NCBI RefSeq assembly: GCF_018688315.1
Contig: NZ_CP061315.1
Location: 1,240,001 to 1,304,000 of the forward strand
Reading direction: 5' to 3'
Source: Polynucleobacter sp. AP-Kolm-20A-A1
GTDB lineage: Bacteria; Pseudomonadota; Gammaproteobacteria; Burkholderiales; Burkholderiaceae
Length of the DNA stretch: 64,000 nucleotides
Below are positions 37,426 to 46,223 of the stretch, in pieces. Below the pieces are notes generated by a model. It did not search any database. It had not been told where the DNA came from and saw nothing but the letters and a program-made list of their open reading frames with translations. The position numbers and the translations under genes are program-made. The first letter of the stretch is position 1; each line of letters begins with the position of its first letter.

Positions 37426-38382
37426 ATGAGAAAAATAATTTTGGCATTGTCGCTGGTCAGCGCTTCTTTAATGGCTTCGGCACAGACCTACCCTAACCAA
37501 CCGATTAAGCTCATTATTCCATTTGCAGCTGGGGGGCCCTCTGACGTACTAGCTAGAGGCTTTGCTCCAAAACTGGGGGATAACCTAGGTCAACCAATCA
37601 TTATTGAAAATAAGCCGGGGGCTGGAGCAAATTTAGCCGCTGAATACGTTGCCAATGCTAAACCAGATGGTTACACACTCTTTTTAATGATGGTGGGCAC
37701 ACAAGCGATCAATGAAACACTCTACAAGAAATTAAATTACAACTTAGTAAAAGACTTTGCACCAATCTCACTGGTTGGCTCATCTTCACTAATGTTTGTA
37801 GCAACCCCAAGCGCTCCATTCAAAACAATTCCTGAATTGATTGCCTATGCAAAAGCCAATCCTGGAAAAGTAAACTTTGGCTCCTCCGGGACTGGTACGC
37901 CATTACACCTTGGTGGAGAGCTCTTTAATACCCAAGCAGGCACCGATATTCTGCATGTCCCTTACAAAGGTGCTGCCCCAGCTCTAACTGATGTCTTAGG
38001 CGGTCAGATTCAGACTGCCATCGTTGGCACACCTGCAGCTCTCCCCTACGTGAAATCTGGCAAGCTAACTGCGTTAGGAGTAACCAGCCTCAAGCGCTCT
38101 CCAAATGCTCCTGAAATTCCTGCTGTTTCAGAAACGATTCCAAAGTTCGAAGTAGAGCTAGTTTATGCAATCGTTGCCCCAGCAGAAACTCCTAAAGCAA
38201 TTGTTGATAAATTGAATGCGCAATTAATCAGCGTATTAAATAATCCGGAGATCAAAAGCCAGTTGAACTCTAGAGGCTTTGAGGTGGTCACAAGTACCCC
38301 GAATCAATTAGGTGAATACATTAAATCTGAAGTGACTAAGTGGGGCCCTATCGTTAAAAAATCTGGCGCTAGCGCTGAATAA
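37426..38382 (+). CDS. Bug-family periplasmic solute-binding receptor
   Basis: 318 residues. Signal peptide ends ASAQ; mature start TYPNQPIKLIIPFAAGGPSD is a clear Bug motif, and VNFGSSGTGTPLHLGGELF and VPYKGAAPALTDVLGGQIQ follow. Good AGGAG ribosome-binding site before the ATG. It is 26 bases upstream of the UxaA-family dehydratase gene, so receptor and enzyme are probably co-transcribed. This is the second Bug receptor of the sugar-acid cluster; again no membrane partners are linked. Confidence 0.93.
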   Translation: MRKIILALSLVSASLMASAQTYPNQPIKLIIPFAAGGPSDVLARGFAPKLGDNLGQPIIIENKPGAGANLAAEYVANAKPDGYTLFLMMVGTQAINETLYKKLNYNLVKDFAPISLVGSSSLMFVATPSAPFKTIPELIAYAKANPGKVNFGSSGTGTPLHLGGELFNTQAGTDILHVPYKGAAPALTDVLGGQIQTAIVGTPAALPYVKSGKLTALGVTSLKRSPNAPEIPAVSETIPKFEVELVYAIVAPAETPKAIVDKLNAQLISVLNNPEIKSQLNSRGFEVVTSTPNQLGEYIKSEVTKWGPIVKKSGASAE

Positions 38383-38408
38383 CTGAATATTGAAAAAGAA
38401 AGAGCATC

Positions 38409-39956
38409 ATGATTGAAATATCCGAAAAACGTCTAGCGGGCCCTATTATTCGCCTGCATCCCAACGACAATATCGTTGTTGCACGAATTGATGTTGGTAT
38501 CGGCACAGAAGTGCCTAGTGAAAATTTCACGAGCCGCAGCCAGGTTCCAGCTGGATACAAGATTGCTGCCAAGAAAATCTCCAAGGGCGAACCAATCCTG
38601 AAGTACAACGTGACTGTCGGCTTTGCTAATACCGATATCGAAGCAGGCACGATGGTTCATAGCCACAACACGGAGTTTCGTGAATTTGATCGTGACTATG
38701 CTTATGCCAGCGAATTCAAGCCAACACAGATGTTGCCTGAATCAGAGCGCGCAACCTTTCAGGGTTATGTAAGGCCCAATGGCAAAGTAGGTACACGCAA
38801 CTTCATTGGCATCTTATCCACCGTCAATTGCTCTGCGACTGTCGTTAATAAAATTGCCGACTGGTTTACGCCCGAAAGATTAAAAGATTATCCAAATGTG
38901 GATGGCGTGGTTGCATTTAGTCACGATATTGGCTGCGGTATGGAGATGAGCGGTGAGCCCATGGAGCTGCTTCGTCGCACCATGGCTGGATATGCTCGCC
39001 ACCCTAACCTGGCTGCAGCGCTGATTGTTGGGTTGGGTTGTGAGCGCAATCAACTCAAGGGATTGATGGAGCAAGAAGATTTAACTGCTGGCACCAATCT
39101 ACATACTTTCATCATGCAAGAAACTGGTGGAACACGCAAAACGATTGAGGCTGGTATTGAGGCAGTTAAGGCCCTACTTCCTGAAGCAAACAAAGCCAAG
39201 AGAGAAACCGTTTCTGCAAGCCACCTTTGTGTAGGTTTGCAATGTGGTGGATCAGATGGTTTTTCATCCATCACCGCAAATCCTGCTTTAGGGGCAGCAA
39301 TAGATATCTTGTCCCGTCATGGTGGAACTGGCATTCTTTCTGAGACTCCAGAGATCTATGGCGTCGAACATACTCTTACCCGTCGTGCTGCAAGCCAAGC
39401 GGTTGGTGAAAAACTCATCAAGAGAATCCGCTGGTGGAAAGATGAATATTCCGTTGGTAGGGATGTACAAATCAATGGTCAAGTAAGTCCAGGTAATCAG
39501 ATTGGCGGACTTGCGAATATTTTTGAGAAGTCCCTAGGCTCATCCATGAAGGGTGGTACAGGCCCCCTCATGGAAGTTTATAAATATGCTGAACCGGTTA
39601 CTGCAAAGGGATTTGTATTTATGGATACGCCCGGCTTTGATCCAGTGTCAGCAACTGGTCAAATTGCTGGTGGTGCAAATCTCATCGCCTTTACAACAGG
39701 TCGAGGCTCAATGTTTGGCTCTAAACCAGCGCCTTGCATCAAGCTTGCCACCAATACCCCAATGTATCAACGACTTACTGAAGATATGGACATTAACTGC
39801 GGAGAAATCTTAGATGGCACCGTCTCTGTCCAAGAGATGGGTCAACGGATATTCGAGCTTTTCCTCAGAACTGCATCAGGAGAGGCCTCCAAGAGCGAAC
39901 TTTTGGGCTTGGGCGATTATGAGTTTGTGCCCTGGCAAATTGGCGTTATGAGCTAA
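38409..39956 (+). CDS. UxaA-family hydrolase (altronate/galactarate dehydratase type)
   Basis: 515 residues. An N-terminal SAF domain (about 10-95) with HPNDNIVVARIDV is followed by the D-galactarate dehydratase/altronate hydrolase catalytic domain. GYVRPNGKVGTRNFIGILSTVNCSATV near 118-145 (GTRNFIGILSTVNC), FSHDIGCGMEMSGEP near 175 and CVGLQCGGSDGFSSITANPALG near 275 contain the conserved Cys/His positions. These enzymes use iron to remove water from sugar acids, giving 2-keto-3-deoxy acids. It is the committed step expected for this cluster. The precise sugar acid is unknown. Confidence 0.92.
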   Translation: MIEISEKRLAGPIIRLHPNDNIVVARIDVGIGTEVPSENFTSRSQVPAGYKIAAKKISKGEPILKYNVTVGFANTDIEAGTMVHSHNTEFREFDRDYAYASEFKPTQMLPESERATFQGYVRPNGKVGTRNFIGILSTVNCSATVVNKIADWFTPERLKDYPNVDGVVAFSHDIGCGMEMSGEPMELLRRTMAGYARHPNLAAALIVGLGCERNQLKGLMEQEDLTAGTNLHTFIMQETGGTRKTIEAGIEAVKALLPEANKAKRETVSASHLCVGLQCGGSDGFSSITANPALGAAIDILSRHGGTGILSETPEIYGVEHTLTRRAASQAVGEKLIKRIRWWKDEYSVGRDVQINGQVSPGNQIGGLANIFEKSLGSSMKGGTGPLMEVYKYAEPVTAKGFVFMDTPGFDPVSATGQIAGGANLIAFTTGRGSMFGSKPAPCIKLATNTPMYQRLTEDMDINCGEILDGTVSVQEMGQRIFELFLRTASGEASKSELLGLGDYEFVPWQIGVMS

Positions 39957-40004
39957 GAGGACTGTAGAATTCATCATTAGCTCAATAAGGATTTAATTCA
40001 GCTT

Positions 40005-40985
40005 ATGAAATTTAAGGATTACTACGAGACTCTTGGGGTGGCACGCTCTGCCACCGAAGCAGAAATCAAGTCAGCGTATCGTAAGCTGGCGCGCAAATAT
40101 CATCCGGACGTTAATAAAGAGGCCGGAGCCGAAGAGCAGTTCAAGCAAATTGGCGAAGCTTATGCTGTTTTAAAAGATACCGAGAAGCGTGCAGCCTACG
40201 ATCGCTTTGGTGAAAACTGGAAAAATGGTCAGGACTTCACTCCCCCACCAAACTGGAATGAAGGCTTTGAGTATTCAGACGCTGGTTTTGGTGGTGGACA
40301 CCCAGGCTATAGCGGTGGATTCGAGGGAGATCAAAGCGAATTCTTTGAATCCCTTTTTGGCAGAGGCAAACATCGCCAAGGCGGCCGTGGAGGCCAATCA
40401 CGCCAGGGCATGAATTTCAAAGGCCAAGATCATCATGCCAAAGTATTTATCGATTTATCGGACGCCTATAACGGTGCTAAGCGGACGATTGCTTTGCACA
40501 TGCCAACGCAAGATGCGAGCGGCCATGTCATCACCCAAGAGCGCAAGCTCGATGTCAGCATTCCAAAAGGCATTAAGGCTGGACAAAATCTTCGCCTCTC
40601 AGGCCAAGGCGGCCCTGGTATGGGCGAAGGACCTGCAGGCGACCTCTATTTAGAAATTGATTTTCATCCGAGTGCAATTTACCGCATAGATGGTAAAGAT
40701 GTATTCATCGATATTCCACTAGCACCATGGGAAGCGGCATTAGGCACGACTGTTAAGGTTCCCACCCCAGCAGGTACAACTTTAGAGCTCAAGATTCCCG
40801 CAGGTACAGTAGCTGGACGTAAGATGCGCCTCAAAGGCAAAGGCATTCCAAGCGCAGAACCTGGCGATCTGTATGTTGTCCCCACGATCGCCTTGCCCCC
40901 TGCCGAAACCGATGCACACAAAGAGGCTTATCAAGCCTTTGAAAAAGCATTTGATTTCAACCCGAGAACTCACCTGAAGGGATGA
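40005..40985 (+). CDS. cbpA: DnaJ-like co-chaperone CbpA
   Basis: 326 residues. The J domain (1-70) contains the HPD motif in [12 protein letters not shown] near 32-43, needed to stimulate DnaK ATPase. A Gly/Phe-rich linker follows (about 75-140, with [13 protein letters not shown]). Two C-terminal substrate-binding beta domains (about 145-320) lack the Cys-rich zinc region of DnaJ, which makes this CbpA type. The stop overlaps the start of the cbpM-like gene as ATGA. A heat-shock or stationary-phase role is likely by family. Confidence 0.93.
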   Translation: MKFKDYYETLGVARSATEAEIKSAYRKLARKYHPDVNKEAGAEEQFKQIGEAYAVLKDTEKRAAYDRFGENWKNGQDFTPPPNWNEGFEYSDAGFGGGHPGYSGGFEGDQSEFFESLFGRGKHRQGGRGGQSRQGMNFKGQDHHAKVFIDLSDAYNGAKRTIALHMPTQDASGHVITQERKLDVSIPKGIKAGQNLRLSGQGGPGMGEGPAGDLYLEIDFHPSAIYRIDGKDVFIDIPLAPWEAALGTTVKVPTPAGTTLELKIPAGTVAGRKMRLKGKGIPSAEPGDLYVVPTIALPPAETDAHKEAYQAFEKAFDFNPRTHLKG

Positions 40986-41302
40986 TGAACATGACGCAAA
41001 CGAATATCACCTGGATTGAAGGCGAAGTAGTTGAGAACGAAGTCCACATGACGATTATTGAGCTCTCACATGCTTCACGTACACCTGAAGAGCTCATCAT
41101 GACTTGGGTATCTGAAGGCGTTTTGAGTCCTAGTGGCTCATCACCAGAAGACTGGCGCTTTGGTGGCGACTCTTTAAGAAGAGCAAAAACAGCCGCTCAC
41201 CTAACCCACGATTTAGAACTGAATGTTCCTGGTGTTGCTCTAGCATTGGATTTGCTAGAAGAAATAGCCCAGCTTCGAGCTCGCTTACCGCGCGAGAGTT
41301 AA
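40982..41302 (+). CDS. cbpM: Chaperone modulator CbpM-like protein
   Basis: 106 residues. Small MerR-like protein: [32 protein letters not shown] holds the predicted helix-turn-helix with the conserved WVSEGVL turn. A dimerisation helix [16 protein letters not shown] closes the protein. CbpM binds the J domain of CbpA and blocks its co-chaperone activity. The ATG at 40982 overlaps the cbpA stop, so the regulator is made together with its target; ATG codons at 40985 and 40991 are alternatives. Converges on uup. Confidence 0.85.
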   Translation: MMNMTQTNITWIEGEVVENEVHMTIIELSHASRTPEELIMTWVSEGVLSPSGSSPEDWRFGGDSLRRAKTAAHLTHDLELNVPGVALALDLLEEIAQLRARLPRES

Positions 41303-41309
41303 TCTAGCG

Positions 41310-43235
41310 CTAAGACTCTGAACGACTCAAGAGCTGCTCCCAACGTTGCAGCTTTTGATCCAAGTCAGCGGTGATCTCACTTAAGCGTGCTTGCATGCTG
41401 GCAGCTAACTCTGGCTCATTCTTATAAAGATCCGGATTACTCATGGCAATACCAATGTCAGCCTGCTCCGTTTCTAACTCTTCAATAAGTAAAGGCAGCG
41501 ACTCTAACTCTTGGCGCTCTTTACCGTTGAGTTTTGACACTCCGCTTTTAGCTGTCGGCTTAGACTCTACTTTTTCAGCTTTGACTTCGACTTTTGCCTC
41601 TGCTTTGTCGGAAGTTTTTGCGCTCGCATTGGATGCACGAATTTTGTCAGAGCGTGCTTTTTGGATCTTCCAGTCTTCGTAGCCGCCCTCATACTCACGC
41701 CAGAAGCCATCACCCTCATTCGCAATGATGCTAGTGACGACGTTATCCAAGAAGTAACGATCATGACTGACCAAGAAGACTGTACCTTTATAGTCTTGCA
41801 AAAGTTGCTCAAGCAAGTCCAGGGTATCAATATCCAAATCGTTGGTTGGCTCATCTAATACCAAGACGTTAGCTGGTCTTGCAAATAAACGAGCGAGCAG
41901 CAAGCGATTGCGCTCGCCGCCAGATAAAGTACTTACGGGCGAATTGGTTCGCTCTGGTGCGAATAAGAAATCGCTTAAATAACTCTTAACGTGCTTCTTA
42001 TTGCCATTGATTTCTATCCATTCACTACCAGGGCTGATGTAATCCTCAAGCGATGCATTGAGATCCAAGCCTTCACGCATTTGGTCAAAGTAAGCAACCT
42101 CAATACGGGTACCCATTGTTGCAGTGCCAGAGTCTGGCGCGATGGTTCCTAAAATTAATTTCAGCAGTGTTGTTTTGCCTGCGCCATTAGGACCCAACAA
42201 GCCAACCTTATCACCACGCAAAATTGTTGCTGTGAAATCTTTAACGATTGGACGGTCGTATGTCTTGCTGACGTTTTGTAGGTCAGCCACAATCTTGCCG
42301 CTTCGATCGCCAGCTGATACTGCCAGCTTTACTTGACCCATAGCATCTCTGCGCTCAGCCCGGCTGGTGCGAAGTTTTTCTAGTCGCGCAATACGGGCAA
42401 CACTTCGGGTGCGACGTGCCTCAACACCCTTGCGGATCCATACCTCTTCTTGCGCAAGCAGCTTGTCAGCCCTGGCATTAGCCAATGACTCTGCATTGAG
42501 TTCCTGCTCCTTAAGAACTTCATATTGCGTGAAGTTTCCAGGGTAGCTACGCAATATGCCGCGGTCTAATTCAACAATTTGTGTGCAGACGTTATCCAGG
42601 AATGCGCGGTCATGGGTAATCAGAATGACGGAGCCTTGATATTCTTTTAAGAGTTCTTCAAGCCATGCAATCGAATCTAAGTCCAAATGGTTGGTTGGCT
42701 CATCCAGCAAAAGCACATCAGGCATTTCAACTAAAGCACGCGCAAGTGCAACCCGTTTTTTTGTGCCTCCAGAAAGCGTGTTGATTTTGACATCCGCCTC
42801 TAGGTGCAAGCGATCCAAAGTTTCGTGAACGCGTTGCTCCCAATTCCAACCACTTAAAGCCTCGAGCTGAGACTGCACTTCATCTAAGCGATGATGTGAT
42901 GCATCATCCCATTCGCCTACGCTTAAGGCCTCATACTCTTCGCGCAAAGCCTTGGCTTGCGCAACGCCTTTTGAAACGGCATCAAATACCGTTTCTTCTG
43001 CCTCAAAAATAGGCTCTTGAGGCACATAGGCGATACGGAGTCCTTGCTGATACTGCAAGAGTCCATCATCCATTTTTTCAATGCCGGCCAAGATCTTCAG
43101 CAGAGAGGATTTGCCAGTGCCATTACGGCCAATTAAGCCAACACGCTCACCAGATTCCAGTGAAAAAGCGGTGTTTGCGAGGAGGTCAACGTGGCCGAAA
43201 GCCAGTTTTGCATCAGTAAGTACGATTAAAGCCAT
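41310..43235 (-). CDS. uup: ABC-F family ATPase Uup
   Basis: 641 residues. A soluble ABC-F protein with two ATPase modules and no membrane domain. Module 1: Walker A GRNGTGKSS near 37, signature LSGGTKKR, Walker B LLLDEPTNHLD. Module 2: Walker A GPNGAGKTT near 352, signature LSGGERNR, Walker B LVLDEPTNDLD. A Lys/Ala-rich linker from 545 leads to a C-terminal coiled coil (about 565-640) that binds DNA or branched structures in Uup. Family members act on ribosomes or in genome stability. The ATG lacks an unusual feature. Convergent with cbpM. Confidence 0.94.
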   Translation of the reverse strand: MALIVLTDAKLAFGHVDLLANTAFSLESGERVGLIGRNGTGKSSLLKILAGIEKMDDGLLQYQQGLRIAYVPQEPIFEAEETVFDAVSKGVAQAKALREEYEALSVGEWDDASHHRLDEVQSQLEALSGWNWEQRVHETLDRLHLEADVKINTLSGGTKKRVALARALVEMPDVLLLDEPTNHLDLDSIAWLEELLKEYQGSVILITHDRAFLDNVCTQIVELDRGILRSYPGNFTQYEVLKEQELNAESLANARADKLLAQEEVWIRKGVEARRTRSVARIARLEKLRTSRAERRDAMGQVKLAVSAGDRSGKIVADLQNVSKTYDRPIVKDFTATILRGDKVGLLGPNGAGKTTLLKLILGTIAPDSGTATMGTRIEVAYFDQMREGLDLNASLEDYISPGSEWIEINGNKKHVKSYLSDFLFAPERTNSPVSTLSGGERNRLLLARLFARPANVLVLDEPTNDLDIDTLDLLEQLLQDYKGTVFLVSHDRYFLDNVVTSIIANEGDGFWREYEGGYEDWKIQKARSDKIRASNASAKTSDKAEAKVEVKAEKVESKPTAKSGVSKLNGKERQELESLPLLIEELETEQADIGIAMSNPDLYKNEPELAASMQARLSEITADLDQKLQRWEQLLSRSES

Positions 43236-43302
43236 GGCGACATTATCGTCCCATACCCAAAATACGAGATATTTCTGCCAATTTCTGCGAGACTAAGCCC
43301 AT

Positions 43303-43899
43303 ATGGTCTGCAAACTCACCCCCTCTGCACCCCGCCTCATCCTCTTTGCCGGACATGCCGGCACTGGCAAGTCGACTTTAGCCAAAAAGGCCCTACCCCT
43401 TATTGTGGAGAGGACTAGCGAGGATTTCTTCTTTTTAGATAAAGATACTGTCTATGGAGCCTTTAGCGCCCACATGATGGAACTCACCACACAAAATCCC
43501 AATGATCGCGATAGCCCCTTCTATCTAGAAAATCTACGCGATTGGGAATACAACGGACTCATTGATATCGCCAGAGAGAATTTACTCTTGGGTGTTAATG
43601 TCATCTTGGTTGGCCCATTCTCTAAGGAAATTCAGAGCGGCAGAATGTTTGACCCGGTAGCATTAGGCATTCCACCTCAAACCAGCATTTCAGTTGCCTG
43701 GATTGACTTAGAAGAAAGTGTCGCCAAAAGTCGTATGGAGCAACGTGGCGACCCCAGAGACGAATGGAAGCTTGCCCACTGGGATCAATATGCCAAGCGC
43801 CGTACTGAGCCACCGACCCATCCCTTAGTGCATCGATTTAATAATTTAAGTTTTAATGAGTCCGCATTCGAAAAACTCATTGATGACTTACTTCAATAA
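43303..43899 (+). CDS. P-loop ATPase, predicted small-molecule kinase
   Basis: 198 residues. A P-loop motif GHAGTGKSTLAKKAL lies near residues 17-31, and a predicted lid region with Arg residues (SRMEQRGDPRDEWK) near 145. FFLDKDTVYGAF is typical of the AAA_33/zeta-toxin-like kinase group, where the Asp precedes the acceptor. No closer family can be named, and substrate is unknown. It stands alone, divergent from uup and convergent with ompW. A terminator for ompW lies between the stops. Confidence 0.8.
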   Translation: MVCKLTPSAPRLILFAGHAGTGKSTLAKKALPLIVERTSEDFFFLDKDTVYGAFSAHMMELTTQNPNDRDSPFYLENLRDWEYNGLIDIARENLLLGVNVILVGPFSKEIQSGRMFDPVALGIPPQTSISVAWIDLEESVAKSRMEQRGDPRDEWKLAHWDQYAKRRTEPPTHPLVHRFNNLSFNESAFEKLIDDLLQ

Positions 43900-43907
43900 A
43901 TTACAGA

Positions 43908-43936
43908 CAAAAAAATAGAGCCCCTTAGGGGCCCTA
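43908..43936 (-). terminator. Rho-independent terminator of ompW
   Basis: On the minus strand ATAGGGCCCC pairs with GGGGCTCTAT (10 bp, one G-T wobble, 3-base loop) and is followed by seven T. It begins about 25 bases after the ompW stop codon. The GC-rich stem and long T-run make it one of the strongest terminators in the window. Confidence 0.92.
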
Positions 43937-43960
43937 TCTCAAGATCCAAGAACTGAATTC

Positions 43961-44596
43961 TTAGAACTTGTAAGTTACACCAACCGCAGGCATCCAAGGA
44001 TTCAATGTCAACTTACCAAGGTTTGCGCCGCCAGCAACAGCCTGAACATTGGTAGCCATTGTTGCGTATTTAACGTCAACGTTAAGACCCCAGTTTTTAT
44101 CAAACATGTAGTCTGCACCAACTTGACCAACAGCACCAAAGCTTGATGGCTCAACTTGCAAACCTGCACCAGCGCCGTAGAAATTTTGACGGTTGCTGAA
44201 AACTGTGTAGTTCACACCTGCGCCAACGTAAGGCTTCAAAGCACCTAAATCGGTGAAGTGATATTGAAGCAATAGTGATGGAGGCAGCGCGCTAATCTTA
44301 CCTACGTTGGTGTTGGCACTAGTAGCAGTAATGTTTACTTGCTGTGGCCAGGTCAATACCAACTCAGTTGCGATATTTTTTGTAAAGAAATAAGTGATAT
44401 CAAATTCAGGGATTACTTGATCCTTTGCCTTGATATTGGCTGCCTGAGCAATACCAGATTGGCCATTTTGCCAAAGCAGGTCAACGGCACGTACACGAAC
44501 CATCCATGGATTCTCAGAAGAAGACTGTGCTTGTGAGGCGATTGGAGCTAAAGAAGCTACTGCAGCCATTACTGCTACTAGTGATTTAAGACGCAT
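43961..44596 (-). CDS. ompW: OmpW-family outer-membrane protein
   Basis: 211 residues. Signal peptide 1-24 (ends SQAQ). The mature chain is an eight-stranded beta-barrel with alternating polar and hydrophobic residues and a C-terminal Phe (GVTYKF), as needed for outer-membrane insertion. NPWMVRVRAVDL, FDITYFFTKNIATELVLTWP (read in part as FTKNIATELVL) and PSLLLQYHF are typical OmpW stretches. In Escherichia coli OmpW is linked to hydrophobic-solute passage and anaerobic adaptation. Good AAGGGG ribosome-binding site. Two FNR-type sites lie upstream, one perfect, implying oxygen control. Confidence 0.95.
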   Translation of the reverse strand: MRLKSLVAVMAAVASLAPIASQAQSSSENPWMVRVRAVDLLWQNGQSGIAQAANIKAKDQVIPEFDITYFFTKNIATELVLTWPQQVNITATSANTNVGKISALPPSLLLQYHFTDLGALKPYVGAGVNYTVFSNRQNFYGAGAGLQVEPSSFGAVGQVGADYMFDKNWGLNVDVKYATMATNVQAVAGGANLGKLTLNPWMPAVGVTYKF

Positions 44597-44660
44597 GTTG
44601 TTACCCCTTTTGTTATCAATTTCGATGTAATGATTTTCGAATTGATAGGGATGGTGCGAT

Positions 44661-44674
44661 TTGATTCAGATCAA
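44661..44674 (-). promoter_or_regulatory. FNR/Anr-type binding site upstream of ompW
   Basis: TTGAT-N4-ATCAA occurs with both half-sites perfect (spacer TCAG on the plus strand). The centre is about 71 bases before the ompW start codon, a position compatible with class II activation if the transcript starts about 30 bases before the ATG. FNR is known to activate ompW in Escherichia coli. Confidence 0.8.
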
Positions 44675-44732
44675 ATTGAAATAGGTTCTGATTTTTTTCT
44701 TGGTTTAAAAGCAACAGTGTTTTATTGCTTAT

Positions 44733-44746
44733 TTGATCTAGGTCAA
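44733..44746 (-). promoter_or_regulatory. Second, imperfect FNR/Anr-type site
   Basis: TTGAT-CTAG-GTCAA has one mismatch to TTGAT-N4-ATCAA. It lies 72 bases further upstream of ompW than the perfect site, near an integral number of helical turns, so it may be a second activator site. It follows the hemN stop, so it does not serve that gene. Confidence 0.55.
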
Positions 44747-44785
44747 ACGGATCCTGATTAACCCTAATGCAGATGCACGATGAAC

Positions 44786-46201
44786 CTACAAGACCTTGGA
44801 GTAGGTCCCTTTTGCTTGAGATTCTCGTAGGTGCCTGTCAAAAGTCATGGCTACCCTTCTTGCTAATAGGCGGCCCTTAATTGGAACCAGCATGCTCTGA
44901 CCCTGCCACTCCAATAAGCCAGCTTCTTCTAGGCTCTTGAGCTCTTCAATCTCTCGTCCAAAGTAAGCCGGAAAATCAATTCCATGGGACTGTGCAAACT
45001 GATCCGTATCTAATGCAAATTGACACATGAGTTCGCCAATGAGCTCGCGACGCAAGAGATCATCTTTATCCAACTGCAATCCTCTAAGAACTGGTAGATG
45101 GCCTTTATCTAAGGCTTCGTAATACTCATCTAGCGTACGTACGTTTTGAGAATAGCAATCATCCACTTTTCCAATCGACGAAATACCAAATGCGAGCAAG
45201 TCACACTCGGCTTGCGTTGAATAACCCTGGAAATTACGATGCAGTTTTCCTTCTTTTTGGGCAATCGCTAACTCATCGTCCGGCTTAGCAAAATGATCCA
45301 TGCCGATAAAGACATACCCCGCCTCACCTAGCCGACTAATGGTATTGGACAAAATATCCAGCTTATCTGCGGCAGGCGGAAGATCAGCCTCAGCAATACG
45401 ACGCTGTGGTTTAAAGATGTGAGGCAAGTGCGCATAGTTATAGACTGACAATCGATCTGGGTTCATGGCCAGCACCGCATCAACCGTTTCTTTAAAGGTT
45501 TCCGGGGTTTGTTTTGGCAGGCCGTAGATCAAATCAACGCTTCTGGATTTAAAACCATACTTTCTGGACCAATCCATCACCGCTTGAGTTTCTTCAATGG
45601 TTTGCACACGGTGCACCGCTTCTTGCACGGCCAGATTAAAGTCCTGAACACCCAGGCTAATACGATTAAAGCCCAGCTCAGCAAGTAGTGCAATATCTTG
45701 CTCTGTTACACGACGTGGATCAATCTCTATTGAATACTCGCCACCCGGCAGTAATTCAAAATGCTCGCGAGTGTGATGCATTAACTCTGTCATCTCTTCG
45801 TGAGATAAGAAGGTGGGTGTGCCACCACCCCAATGCAACTGCGTCACCGGTATTTTTTTCTGCGCACCCATGGCGGAGCAGACCATCGCCATTTCTTTCG
45901 CTAGATACTTAATGTATTTAGCACTGCGGCCATGATCTTTGGTGATGATTTTGTTGCATCCGCAGTAGTAACAAATATTAGGACAGAACGGTAAGTGGAA
46001 ATAGAGCGATAAAGGCTCGTTAGCTTTGGCCACTCTCTTGAGAGCGCCTAGATAGTCGCTCTCACAAAATTCATTATGAAAGCGATCTGCACTTGGATAA
46101 GATGTGTAACGAGGGCCGTTGATATCAAACTTTTGCAATAACTCCGGATGAAATAAAACTTCTTTTTCATCCGCAATCTGATTGTTTGCCACTGAGCTCA
46201 T
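44786..46201 (-). CDS. hemN: Oxygen-independent coproporphyrinogen III oxidase HemN
   Basis: 471 residues from the ATG at 46201; a longer frame would overlap the upstream oxidoreductase gene. HemN is a radical SAM enzyme that oxidatively decarboxylates coproporphyrinogen III to protoporphyrinogen IX without oxygen. The 4Fe-4S site is the CxxxCxxC of FCPNICYYCGCNK near 67-79. HWGGGTPTFL binds SAM, and RSVDLIYGLPKQT and the C-terminal HemN domain follow. The N-terminal YTSYPSADRF is typical of true HemN rather than HemW. It fits with the oxygen-linked ompW next door. Confidence 0.96.
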   Translation of the reverse strand: MSSVANNQIADEKEVLFHPELLQKFDINGPRYTSYPSADRFHNEFCESDYLGALKRVAKANEPLSLYFHLPFCPNICYYCGCNKIITKDHGRSAKYIKYLAKEMAMVCSAMGAQKKIPVTQLHWGGGTPTFLSHEEMTELMHHTREHFELLPGGEYSIEIDPRRVTEQDIALLAELGFNRISLGVQDFNLAVQEAVHRVQTIEETQAVMDWSRKYGFKSRSVDLIYGLPKQTPETFKETVDAVLAMNPDRLSVYNYAHLPHIFKPQRRIAEADLPPAADKLDILSNTISRLGEAGYVFIGMDHFAKPDDELAIAQKEGKLHRNFQGYSTQAECDLLAFGISSIGKVDDCYSQNVRTLDEYYEALDKGHLPVLRGLQLDKDDLLRRELIGELMCQFALDTDQFAQSHGIDFPAYFGREIEELKSLEEAGLLEWQGQSMLVPIKGRLLARRVAMTFDRHLRESQAKGTYSKVL

Positions 46202-46223
46202 AGGGCAATTGTAATCCGGGGTA

